14,196 bases of DNA from the NCBI GenBank assembly GCA_964475205.1, contig CAYYVQ010000068.1, forward strand, positions 1 through 14,196. Direction: 5' to 3'. Positions 7,650 to 14,196 of this stretch are shown here, piece after piece. The stretch is from CAYSRM01 sp964475205. Lineage in GTDB: Bacteria > Verrucomicrobiota > Kiritimatiellia > UBA8416 > CAYSRM01. Position 1 is the stretch's first letter. The number at the start of each line of letters is the position of its first letter. The position numbers were made by a program, and so were the translations under genes. The notes under the pieces were generated by a model. It searched no databases, had not been told where the DNA came from, and saw nothing but the letters and a program-made list of their open reading frames with translations.

Positions 7650-7821
7650 ACGTGACGCAAGCTGCCGGGCCGACTCCCGAACGCGGCGTCAACCCGTTTG
7701 GATGCGGCGGGCGCAGCCGTTACGGCCAGGGGGAGTAGATTATTTGTGTGCCGCGAATAATACAGGTTAGTGTGAAAGGAAGTCAGAGTATAAAAAAGGT
7801 TTTTAACCGGAGCTGTTTTTG

Positions 7822-9249
7822 ATGAAGCCGAATATCGTGTTTATTCAGGTAGAAAGTCTCGACGGCAGGGCGCTGGGCTGCATGGGCGAGCCAGGAGCTT
7901 ATACGCCCAATATAGACAGGCTGGCCCGGAAAGGCGTTGTATTTGAACAGGCTTATTGCAACAGTCCGCAGTGTTGTCCGTCAAGAAGCAGCATGTGGTC
8001 CGGGAGGCATGTGTGGCAGGTTGGAGCATGGAATAACTATCGCGGATTGCCGCAAAATGAGCGGACCTTCGTTGACGACCTGGAGGAAGCCGGTTATCAG
8101 TGTGCCGTGCTCGGGCGCACAGACCATCGCAGCGGCAATCATTCAACCGCTGCAAGAATGTCGGCATGGGTCCGCTCCGCTCCAGACGGAGTTTTCAGAA
8201 GTTCCGGCCCCAGGCATGGGATTAATGACAAGGGAAAAAGGCAGCGGGCTCAGGACTGGAGATGGCTTGACGAGGCGCGGGGCTGGTTGCGGAATGAGCG
8301 AGTGAAAAAGAATCCTTTCTTTATGCACCTTGGTCTGATCAATACGCATCCCGGAGCGGGTTATAGAACATCGAAACAGTGGCTTGAACATATTGATCCG
8401 GACAAGGTCTCAATGCCGCCCCTGGAAAAGACTGAGACGCATCCTGCCATGAGGCGCATGATAGAAACGAAAGGTTGCAACCGGGAGTTCATCACAGATT
8501 TCATTTTCACTTGCAGGCGCCATTACCTGGCCATGGTTGCCGAGATTGACGGGATTGTCGGGGAGCTAGTCGACGACCTGGAAGCGGCTGGAGAATTGGA
8601 TAACACGGCGCTGATCTTTACATCGGATCACGGCGATATGCGAATGGAACACGGCCAGTGGCTCAAGAACTGTTTTTATGAAGGATCTGCCAGGGTGCCG
8701 CTGATTGTTGCCGGGCCGGGAATAAAGAAAGGCAACAGGGTTAAGCAGCCGGTTTCACTTATCGACATATATCCGACCTTGATGGACCTTGCAGGCGCCG
8801 TTGGCCGCGATGACCTTTCAGGATATTCGCTTGTCCCTGCGGCTCATGGGAAAAGATCAGCGCATCCCGGGGTTGTGATGAGCGAGTATCACAGTAATTT
8901 TCAACAGACTGGCAGCTTCATGCTGCGCAAGGATGACTGGAAGTATATCAGGTACATCGGTTACAGATCTCAGTTGTTTAACGTGAAGGCTGACCCGGAA
9001 GAAATTCATGACCTGATTGATGAAGAGCCTGATGTGGCCGCCGAACTTGACCGCGAACTGGAAAACATTGTTGATTGTGAAGCTGTAGATGCAGCCGCAA
9101 AGGCCACAGATGCGGCTGAATTCGCAACGTGGAAACTGCGTTTTTCAGGGGACGATTACCTTAGAGGAATGGCGAGTGTTGCCACTGTATGGAACAAGGA
9201 TATAGAAAAGAGATTCGCCGGATGGGTAGAGAACCAGGGGCAGGAATAA
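7822..9249 (+). CDS. Type I sulfatase, arylsulfatase K-like
   Basis: A 475-residue sulfatase from the ATG at 7822 (GGAG 9 bp upstream; an in-frame TTG directly before it is a less likely start). The formylglycine motif is CCPSR with the modified Cys at about 51. Metal and active-site segments are SLDG (about 12-15), SDHGD (about 268-272) and H277. Distinctive pieces match animal arylsulfatase K (a glucuronate-2-sulfatase): NSPxCCPSRxxMWSG, WNNY.GL, EHGQ..K...YE.SA.VPL, VSLIDIYPT, SGYSL, MLR..DWKYI and a C-terminal W..D. A 2-O-sulfated uronate in a glycosaminoglycan or marine polysaccharide is therefore a reasonable substrate guess. It needs a formylglycine-generating or anSME maturase, absent here. 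No signal peptide is visible, which would place it in the cytoplasm. Divergent from the GH4 gene. Confidence 0.85.
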   Translation: MKPNIVFIQVESLDGRALGCMGEPGAYTPNIDRLARKGVVFEQAYCNSPQCCPSRSSMWSGRHVWQVGAWNNYRGLPQNERTFVDDLEEAGYQCAVLGRTDHRSGNHSTAARMSAWVRSAPDGVFRSSGPRHGINDKGKRQRAQDWRWLDEARGWLRNERVKKNPFFMHLGLINTHPGAGYRTSKQWLEHIDPDKVSMPPLEKTETHPAMRRMIETKGCNREFITDFIFTCRRHYLAMVAEIDGIVGELVDDLEAAGELDNTALIFTSDHGDMRMEHGQWLKNCFYEGSARVPLIVAGPGIKKGNRVKQPVSLIDIYPTLMDLAGAVGRDDLSGYSLVPAAHGKRSAHPGVVMSEYHSNFQQTGSFMLRKDDWKYIRYIGYRSQLFNVKADPEEIHDLIDEEPDVAAELDRELENIVDCEAVDAAAKATDAAEFATWKLRFSGDDYLRGMASVATVWNKDIEKRFAGWVENQGQE

Positions 9250-9377
9250 GGCGTTATGAACTCACAGACACTGCGCTTTTTTGTGTAGCATATTGGATGC
9301 AACATAATGATAGGAAGTCAGTGGCTGCTGTCGAGGGGGGGTGCGGAACAAAAAAGCATTCAAAATGGAACAGAACG

Positions 9378-9406
9378 TTGACATAGTGTAATCATTTGCC
9401 TAACCT
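9378..9406 (+). promoter_or_regulatory. Promoter for tRNA-Lys
   Basis: A perfect -35 TTGACA (9378-9383), a 17 bp spacer and TAACCT (9401-9406, only 3 of 6 matches) end 14 bp before the first base of the tRNA. The spacing suits a short-leader tRNA transcript, which would start near 9413. It may also read into the acyltransferase gene. Confidence 0.5.
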
Positions 9407-9420
9407 CCCTTATTGAATGT

Positions 9421-9496
9421 GGGCCGTTAGCTCAGTTGGCAGAGCAGTACACTTTTAATGTACGGGTCGACGGTTCGAATCCGTCACGGCCTACCA
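9421..9496 (+). tRNA. tRNA-Lys (anticodon UUU), CCA encoded
   Basis: 76 nt folding as a complete cloverleaf: acceptor GGGCCGT/ACGGCCT, D-arm GCTC/GAGC with loop AGTTGGCA, anticodon stem GTACA/TGTAC with loop CTTTTAA (anticodon TTT), five-base variable region GGGTC, T-arm GACGG/CCGTC with loop TTCGAAT, discriminator A and an encoded CCA. The first acceptor pair is a G-U wobble; all other stem pairs are Watson-Crick. Confidence 0.97.
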
Positions 9497-9582
9497 TCCG
9501 GTATTGAGGCGAACCGCTATGCTGTGCCTTGAAGTTTCTGCCGCAACATTCCGGCGGTGTTTCCGCATTTCGCAGGTGATTT

Positions 9583-10506
9583 ATGGCAACGAGCAAGTTC
9601 AGATATGTCTGGGAGACAATGATTTTCAGGTTCGCTCGATCAGTTGTCCCTCATTTCCCTCGACCGGCTATTATCGGTCTTGCGCATGTCACGGGAAGAA
9701 TAGGCTATTCGGTGGCCGGACGGGAGAGAAGGGTTGCTCGGGCCAATCTTGAAACCGTCTTCCCGGACGCGTCTGAGATCTGGGTCCAGAGCGCCGCCAT
9801 GAAATCGTTTCAGACTTTTGCCCTGGTTTTGTTCGATCTTTTCTGGTTCGGGCGGCAAAGCAGACGGCGAATAGAACGTTTTGTTGATTTCGATAGCTCT
9901 ATGGAAGCAGTTCTGAATAGCGTCCCGGCGGTTGCGGTAACCGCGCATCTCGGGAACTGGGAGGTGCTGGGCCTTGCGGTCGCGTTGCGGGGAAGTCCAC
10001 TGATAAGCGTTGCCGCCGACCTCGAAAACCCCGCAGTGAACCGGGAGCTTAACCTGATGAGGCAGGCAACCGGGCAAAAGGTTTTGCCTCGGCGCGGCGC
10101 GGTCAGGGGGATGCTAAAGGCTCTGAGGGGCGGGGAAAGCGTAGGTCTGTTGGCTGACCAGAATACGCTTCCTCAAAACGGCGGGACATACGTCGATTTT
10201 TTCGGATTGCCTGTTCCTGTTACGAGGGCTCCAGGGATTCTTGCCTGCCGCGCAGGTGTGCCGATAATTATGGCTTTCTGTGTTCCAAGTGATGGAGGAA
10301 GATACCGGGCTTATGTTTCGGAGAGCTTTGATCCTCGTAGCGAGGGTATGAACGATTTGGATGTTGCCGCGCGGATAGCCGCTGCAACGGAAAAGGAAGT
10401 ATCATTGAACGCTGACAAATGGTTATGGAGTTACAAACGGTGGAAATATATACCGGCGGGATCAGACGGGGCTCTTTATCCTTTTTATGCGAAGCGCGCC
10501 GGATAA
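9583..10506 (+). CDS. LpxL/HtrB-like lysophospholipid acyltransferase
   Basis: A 307-residue inner-membrane-associated acyltransferase of the lipid A lauroyl/myristoyl transferase (LpxL/HtrB) family. Visible features: the catalytic HxxxxE box as HLGNWE (122-127), then VLPRRGAVRGMLKALRGGE (167-185), LADQNT (190-195) with GTYVDFFG (201-208), and TRAPGILACRAGVPII (214-229), all in the usual order. Length is normal. Such enzymes add a secondary acyl chain to the lipid A precursor, but PVC homologues may act on other glycerolipids. The ATG is preceded by AGGTGA 6 bp upstream. It follows the tRNA by 86 bp. About 190 bp separate it from mtnP, with no terminator or promoter I could support. Confidence 0.8.
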   Translation: MATSKFRYVWETMIFRFARSVVPHFPRPAIIGLAHVTGRIGYSVAGRERRVARANLETVFPDASEIWVQSAAMKSFQTFALVLFDLFWFGRQSRRRIERFVDFDSSMEAVLNSVPAVAVTAHLGNWEVLGLAVALRGSPLISVAADLENPAVNRELNLMRQATGQKVLPRRGAVRGMLKALRGGESVGLLADQNTLPQNGGTYVDFFGLPVPVTRAPGILACRAGVPIIMAFCVPSDGGRYRAYVSESFDPRSEGMNDLDVAARIAAATEKEVSLNADKWLWSYKRWKYIPAGSDGALYPFYAKRAG

Positions 10507-10699
10507 AATTTATCGGTGGCATGAGAAATAATAAAACCATGGATTAAGCTTATGACACGGATTGCTATGGCTTTGCTGGCAAATATCAGTGTAATCGGTA
10601 ATTTAATATACATCGCCTTTACGTCTATGCGGAAATGAGATGAATAGGTCAGGTTAGTGTTTGCAGCATTATTGAAAGAACGGCAGAAATGAGGTATCT

Positions 10700-11578
10700 A
10701 TGAAACTTGGTATTATCGGCGGCAGTGGACTTTATCAATTGGAAGGATTGACGGGCATTAAGGAGGAGAAAGTTCATACTCCCTACGGGGAACCGTCGGA
10801 TAGTTATATCTGCGGAAAAATTGCCGAAAGAGAATTATGTTTTCTGCCTCGCCATGGAGCGGGGCACCGGCTGCTGCCCTCAGAACTGAATCACAGGGCA
10901 AACATTTTCGGATTCAAGGCGCTGGGAGTGGAGAGGATCATATCAGTTTCGGCGGTAGGCAGCTTGAATGAGAATCTGCGTCCGCGGGACGTGGCCCTTC
11001 CGGATCAGTATTTTGACAGGACAAAGCGGTCTGCGGACCACACGTTTTTCGGGCAGGGCGTGGTTGCTCATATCGGTTTCGGCGAGCCTGTGTGTCCGGA
11101 CCTGAGAAAAATTCTTCTGGAAGTGAGCGAGAAAGTTATCACCGCAGACGATCAGCCGGAAAAGGTCAAGGTAGTGGATGGCGGAGTCTACGTAAACATG
11201 GAAGGACCGGCATTTTCGACCAAGGCCGAGTCAAATATGTACCGTCAGATGGGTTTTGATGTAATTGGCATGACAAGCCTGGCGGAGGCAAAGCTGGCAA
11301 GAGAAGCCGAGATATGTTACCAGTCTCTGGCGATGGTGACCGATTATGATTGCTGGAAGGAATCGGAAGAAGCGGTCAGTGTCGAGATGGTTGTGGAGAA
11401 TCTCAAGGCAAATTCAAGCCTGGCTAAACGTATTATAAGGCAGCTGATTCCAGAGCTTTCTTCTGAGCGCAAGTGTGACTGCCAGGATGCTCTCGGATCT
11501 GCGCTTATGACGCCGCCTGAAGCTATTTCTGAGGAATCGAAATCCAGGTTGGGGCCGATCCTGGAGAAATACGTCTAA
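10700..11578 (+). CDS. mtnP: S-methyl-5'-thioadenosine phosphorylase
   Basis: 292 residues, cytoplasmic. It splits methylthioadenosine with phosphate into adenine and 5-methylthioribose-1-phosphate, in methionine salvage. Visible motifs: GIIGGSGLY (4-12, phosphate loop), LPRHGAGH (49-56), NHRANI (64-69), VYVNMEGPAFST (163-174, ribose and phosphate contacts), DVIGMTSLAEAKLAREAEICY (187-207) and MVTDYDCW (212-219). The TDYDCW Asp residues indicate an aminopurine substrate, so MTA phosphorylase rather than hypoxanthine/guanine PNP. A C-terminal CxC (Cys259, Cys261) is present, as described for some archaeal MTA phosphorylases. GAGGT lies about 6 bp before the ATG. First gene of a tight four-gene run. 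Confidence 0.92.
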   Translation: MKLGIIGGSGLYQLEGLTGIKEEKVHTPYGEPSDSYICGKIAERELCFLPRHGAGHRLLPSELNHRANIFGFKALGVERIISVSAVGSLNENLRPRDVALPDQYFDRTKRSADHTFFGQGVVAHIGFGEPVCPDLRKILLEVSEKVITADDQPEKVKVVDGGVYVNMEGPAFSTKAESNMYRQMGFDVIGMTSLAEAKLAREAEICYQSLAMVTDYDCWKESEEAVSVEMVVENLKANSSLAKRIIRQLIPELSSERKCDCQDALGSALMTPPEAISEESKSRLGPILEKYV

Positions 11579-11586
11579 GTCAGAGA

Positions 11587-12303
11587 ATGAGGCAGCTTGC
11601 ATATAACCTTCTGGATGTTATCTTTCCTCGACACTGCGGTTCGTGCGGCAATAACGTCGCCGAGGGGCACGGACATATCTGCTGGCAATGCAGATCGCGG
11701 TTTGCGTTGATTACGGAGCCTTTCTGCGCCAGGTGCGGCGATCCCGCTGAAGGCGATGTGTGCCACGAATATACGTGTTCGTGGTGCAAGCGGGAAAATG
11801 TTTTTTTTGACCGCGCCCGGTCGGCTTTGAGGTATTACGGATCTGTGAAGAAAGCCATGGCGCAGTTCAAATACAATGCCTATGTATGGCTTGCTGATGA
11901 TCTTTCCAGGTACCTTGAGGCCTGTGTTAAGGTCCATTATGGGCCAGGCTGCATTGACGCTGTAGTTTCTGTGCCTCTATTCAGCCGTAAAGAGAGGGAA
12001 AGGACATTTAACCAGGCCTCGTTGCTGGCGCGGCGTTTAGCCAAAGCGATTGACGCGCCATTTTATGGCGGCAGCGTGGTTCGGGTCAGGGACACAGGCA
12101 GCCAGGTCAAGCTGAATGCCAGGCAGAGAAGGACAAATGTTTTGAATGCTTTTCGTGTGGCTTGCAGGGAAAGAATAGACGGAAGATCGATTCTGCTTGT
12201 TGACGATGTTATGACAACAGGCGCGACTGTGAACGAATGTTCGAAGACCTTGAAGGAAGCGGGAGCAGTTGAAGTCAATGTTATTACAGTTGCCAGGGGG
12301 TAG
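11587..12303 (+). CDS. ComF family phosphoribosyltransferase-like protein
   Basis: 238 residues. The N-terminal third has paired Cys of the double zinc-ribbon type (Cys17/20, 32/35, 47/50, 64/67); the C-terminal part is a type I phosphoribosyltransferase fold with the PRPP loop ILLVDDVMTTGATV (202-215) and the ComF landmark SVPLFSRKERERTFNQA (128-144; usually RGFNQ). ComF proteins support DNA uptake in competent bacteria, but homologues are widespread in species not known to be competent and their reaction is unclear. Starts 8 bp after the mtnP stop with a weak ribosome binding site, so coupled expression is likely. Confidence 0.88.
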   Translation: MRQLAYNLLDVIFPRHCGSCGNNVAEGHGHICWQCRSRFALITEPFCARCGDPAEGDVCHEYTCSWCKRENVFFDRARSALRYYGSVKKAMAQFKYNAYVWLADDLSRYLEACVKVHYGPGCIDAVVSVPLFSRKERERTFNQASLLARRLAKAIDAPFYGGSVVRVRDTGSQVKLNARQRRTNVLNAFRVACRERIDGRSILLVDDVMTTGATVNECSKTLKEAGAVEVNVITVARG

Positions 12304-12346
12304 GGGTGAGAATTTCCAGTGATGACGGGCGGGTTTTAAGTGAATT

Positions 12347-13669
12347 ATGAATGATTATGACGAGATTATGAAGCGCCTGTATGCGCGACGAAGCCATGGT
12401 ATAAGGCCGGGGCTTGACGCGGAAAAGGCGCTGCTGGAGGTTTTTGACAATCCTGAACGAAGTTTCGGAGTTATTCACGTAGCGGGAACCAACGGCAAGG
12501 GTTCGGTGTGCGCTCTGCTGGCCGGTATTCTGCAGGCAATGGGTTTTCGTACAGGGTTATACACCTCACCGCATCTTATCAGGTTTGGCGAACGTATCCG
12601 GGTGGATGACAGGGAACTCAGCGAGGACGACATAGTTGATCTGACCCGATACATGGAGGATCGTGTTGCTGTTGTAGAAGAGGAGCTTGGGCGGGGCATA
12701 ACTTTTTTTGAAATGGCAACGGCCATGGCATTTGAGCATTTCCGGAACCGGCAGGTCAACATTGCCGTTATAGAGACGGGAATGGGCGGACGGCTTGATG
12801 CGACAAATGTGGTGGAGCCGCTGATTTCCGCAATTACACCCGTATCGATCGAGCATGCCCTGTATCTTGGAAACAGCATTGAAAAGATAGCAGGAGAAAA
12901 AGCCGGGATTATCAAGCCGGGAGCGCCGGTAGTATACAGACGGATGGACGCAGCCGCCGAAACAGTGATACGGAAAAAAGCCGAAGAGGCAGGCGTAAAT
13001 TGTGTTTGTGTTGAGGATGTTTCATCCACAGATATAGTCAGCAGAGAAGGATTTGGACAGAAAGTCAGAATTGAAACCGGTAACAGGTCGCCAGGAGTAA
13101 TGAATCTGCCGCTGGCCGGAGAGTTCCAGGCCGGGAATCTTGCGTGCGCTGTTGTGGTTGTTGATCAACTGGAGCGGGTTCTTGATATAACGATTCCGGA
13201 CAAGGTTCTTAAAGTGGGCGTTGAACAGTCAAGATGGCAAGGCAGATTTGAAATACTTGCCGAAAGTCCGCCCGTAGCGCTTGACGGGGCGCATAATCCT
13301 TCTGCGTCGGCTGCGCTTCGCAAGGCAATAGTCGCCAGGTATGGCAAGGCGCCTGTATTCATGGTTCTGGGGATGTGTGACGACAAGGATGCCGGGGGCT
13401 TTCTAAGACAGTGGAAGGGAAGCATTGCCCGGATCTGGTGTGTTGATGTGCCGAATGAAAGATCCATGGATAATAGCGCGCTTGCCGCTATTGCACGGGA
13501 GAAGGGATACGATGCACTGACTAGCGGATTGGATAAGGCTTTTGCAGACGCAGTAGCGGGCGCGAATGCACAAGCAGGTGTCGTGTGCATTTGCGGTTCA
13601 TTGTTTTTGAGCGGATGGGTTATAGAAAACAGGGACAGGCTTTTCCCGCTATCGAGAGGAGAGGTATAA
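12347..13669 (+). CDS. folC: Folylpolyglutamate synthase / dihydrofolate synthase
   Basis: 440 residues, cytoplasmic Mur-ligase-like enzyme that joins glutamate to dihydropteroate and/or tetrahydrofolate with ATP. Visible: P-loop GTNGKGS (47-53), LYTSPHLIRFGERI (71-84), FFEMATAMAF (120-129), ETGMGGRLDATN (143-154), GEKAGIIKPG (183-192; Lys185 is the site carbamylated in characterised homologues) and DGAHNPSA in the C-terminal domain. Complete and of normal length. Whether it has one or both activities cannot be told from sequence. It lies 43 bp after the comF-like gene and its stop abuts the start of the NUDIX gene. Confidence 0.93.
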   Translation: MNDYDEIMKRLYARRSHGIRPGLDAEKALLEVFDNPERSFGVIHVAGTNGKGSVCALLAGILQAMGFRTGLYTSPHLIRFGERIRVDDRELSEDDIVDLTRYMEDRVAVVEEELGRGITFFEMATAMAFEHFRNRQVNIAVIETGMGGRLDATNVVEPLISAITPVSIEHALYLGNSIEKIAGEKAGIIKPGAPVVYRRMDAAAETVIRKKAEEAGVNCVCVEDVSSTDIVSREGFGQKVRIETGNRSPGVMNLPLAGEFQAGNLACAVVVVDQLERVLDITIPDKVLKVGVEQSRWQGRFEILAESPPVALDGAHNPSASAALRKAIVARYGKAPVFMVLGMCDDKDAGGFLRQWKGSIARIWCVDVPNERSMDNSALAAIAREKGYDALTSGLDKAFADAVAGANAQAGVVCICGSLFLSGWVIENRDRLFPLSRGEV

Positions 13670-14140
13670 ATGGGCAGCATCAGCGAAGGCGCAGGCACGA
13701 TAGAAGTGATAAGCAGGGCAGTTGTGACCGACAGCCAGAAAGTGTTGTTGTGCCATACCAGGGGCGCGTGGAACACTTATCTGCCAGGCGGTCATGTTGA
13801 ATTCGGTGAGCCTGCCGGGGTTGCGCTTGCCAGGGAGCTTAAAGAGGAACTCGGAGTGGATGCGGAGGTAAGGGGTTTTCTCGGCGGGATCGAGCACTGT
13901 TACAAGAGAGACAGGGAGACCTGCTGTGAAATAAACCTGCTGTTTGAAACTGTAGTTCCTTCCCTTTCAAGCCTTTCAAATCCATTATCGATGGAAGACT
14001 ACATCGAGTTTATGTGGGCGGACATCAACGACCTGGAGGCGAAAAAGATTCAGCCCGATGTGCTGGCTCAATGTCTGAGCGGCTGGCTCGGCGGCGAAAA
14101 CCCCGCGGACAGATGGATATCTTCAGGGCTGCTTGCTTAG
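13670..14140 (+). CDS. NUDIX hydrolase
   Basis: 156 residues. The Nudix box is perfect at 41-63: G-x5-E-x7-REL-x-EE-x-G-V, with the metal-binding glutamates of RELKEEL. The N-terminal part (IEVISRAVVTDSQKVLLCH) is the usual first strand pair. The family hydrolyses nucleoside diphosphates linked to another group; the substrate cannot be named. The ATG directly follows the folC TAA with no gap, and its ribosome binding site (AGGAGAGG) lies inside the folC end, so the two are translated from one message. Confidence 0.88.
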   Translation: MGSISEGAGTIEVISRAVVTDSQKVLLCHTRGAWNTYLPGGHVEFGEPAGVALARELKEELGVDAEVRGFLGGIEHCYKRDRETCCEINLLFETVVPSLSSLSNPLSMEDYIEFMWADINDLEAKKIQPDVLAQCLSGWLGGENPADRWISSGLLA

Positions 14141-14196
14141 CCTGATCTATTCATCAACTTCGTAATGAGAGTGGGCAGGTTGTTTTAGATCAATGA

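Larger units (their letters stand above)
7505..7821. other. Divergent control region between the GH4 and sulfatase genes
   Basis: A 317-bp stretch with no supportable gene. Its left third is AT-rich and carries the predicted GH4 promoter. The middle starts with a 26-bp palindrome (7624-7649) and continues as a GC-rich block (about 70% G+C over 7650-7739 by hand count). The right end returns to mixed composition and holds the sulfatase ribosome binding site (GGAG, 7809-7812). A TATAAA near 7790 could be a sulfatase -10, but no good -35 fits it. Confidence 0.5.

Noticed and set aside
9421..9496. tRNA as an integration site for a mobile element
   Set aside because: I found no integrase gene and no direct repeat of the tRNA 3' end elsewhere in the window.
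10507..10699. Riboswitch or promoter in the mtnP leader
   Set aside because: No hairpin set of a known class such as SAM, and no -35/-10 pair with acceptable spacing, could be read; the 193 bp are left unassigned.

Overview
The window (14.2 kb, moderately GC-rich) looks like a chromosomal segment of a Gram-negative bacterium of the Planctomycetes-Verrucomicrobia-Chlamydiae (PVC) kind, most like Lentisphaerae or Kiritimatiellae. This is inferred from gene content: a one-domain sulfatase, a GH10-like hydrolase with a basic N-terminal segment, a Kelch-type protein, a fused membrane/spermidine-synthase-like/TPR protein, and an LpxL/HtrB-type acyltransferase that implies a lipid A-type outer membrane. 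No taxonomic marker beyond one tRNA is present, so the assignment is tentative.

Left part (1-9250) is accessory and centred on carbohydrate use. It starts with the 3' end of a Kelch/beta-propeller-like gene (+). Facing it is a GH10-like hydrolase (-), whose 3' side carries coding-like sequence broken over two frames, suggesting a decayed gene end. The hydrolase shares a short divergent control region with an N-acetylneuraminate lyase (+) that resembles the animal enzyme. The region holds a good sigma70-like promoter for the hydrolase, with an inverted repeat over its -10/+1. The lyase gene overlaps a 1004-residue polytopic membrane protein fused to a spermidine-synthase-like fold and a TPR-like tail. 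A GH4 alpha-galactosidase-type gene (-) and an arylsulfatase K-like sulfatase (+) then diverge from a 317-bp spacer with a 12+12 bp palindrome and a GC-rich non-coding block. The lyase, GH4 enzyme and sulfatase show no signal peptide, so they probably act on imported sugars (sialic acid, alpha-galactosides or galacturonides, 2-O-sulfated uronates). No dedicated sugar transporter is visible.

Middle (9378-10506): a tRNA-Lys(UUU) with its own -35/-10 signal, then a lipid A-type acyltransferase gene.

Right part (10700-14140) is a compact co-directional housekeeping cluster, mtnP - comF-like - folC - NUDIX hydrolase, with gaps of 8, 43 and 0 bp. It covers methylthioadenosine salvage, a ComF phosphoribosyltransferase, folate polyglutamylation and nucleotide clean-up.

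I found no CRISPR array, insertion sequence, integrase or phage gene. Nothing in the window amounts to a clear new multi-gene system. The best leads are the fused membrane protein with an altered polyamine site, the ARSK-like sulfatase, the two divergent control regions, and the broken coding tail after the GH10-like gene.
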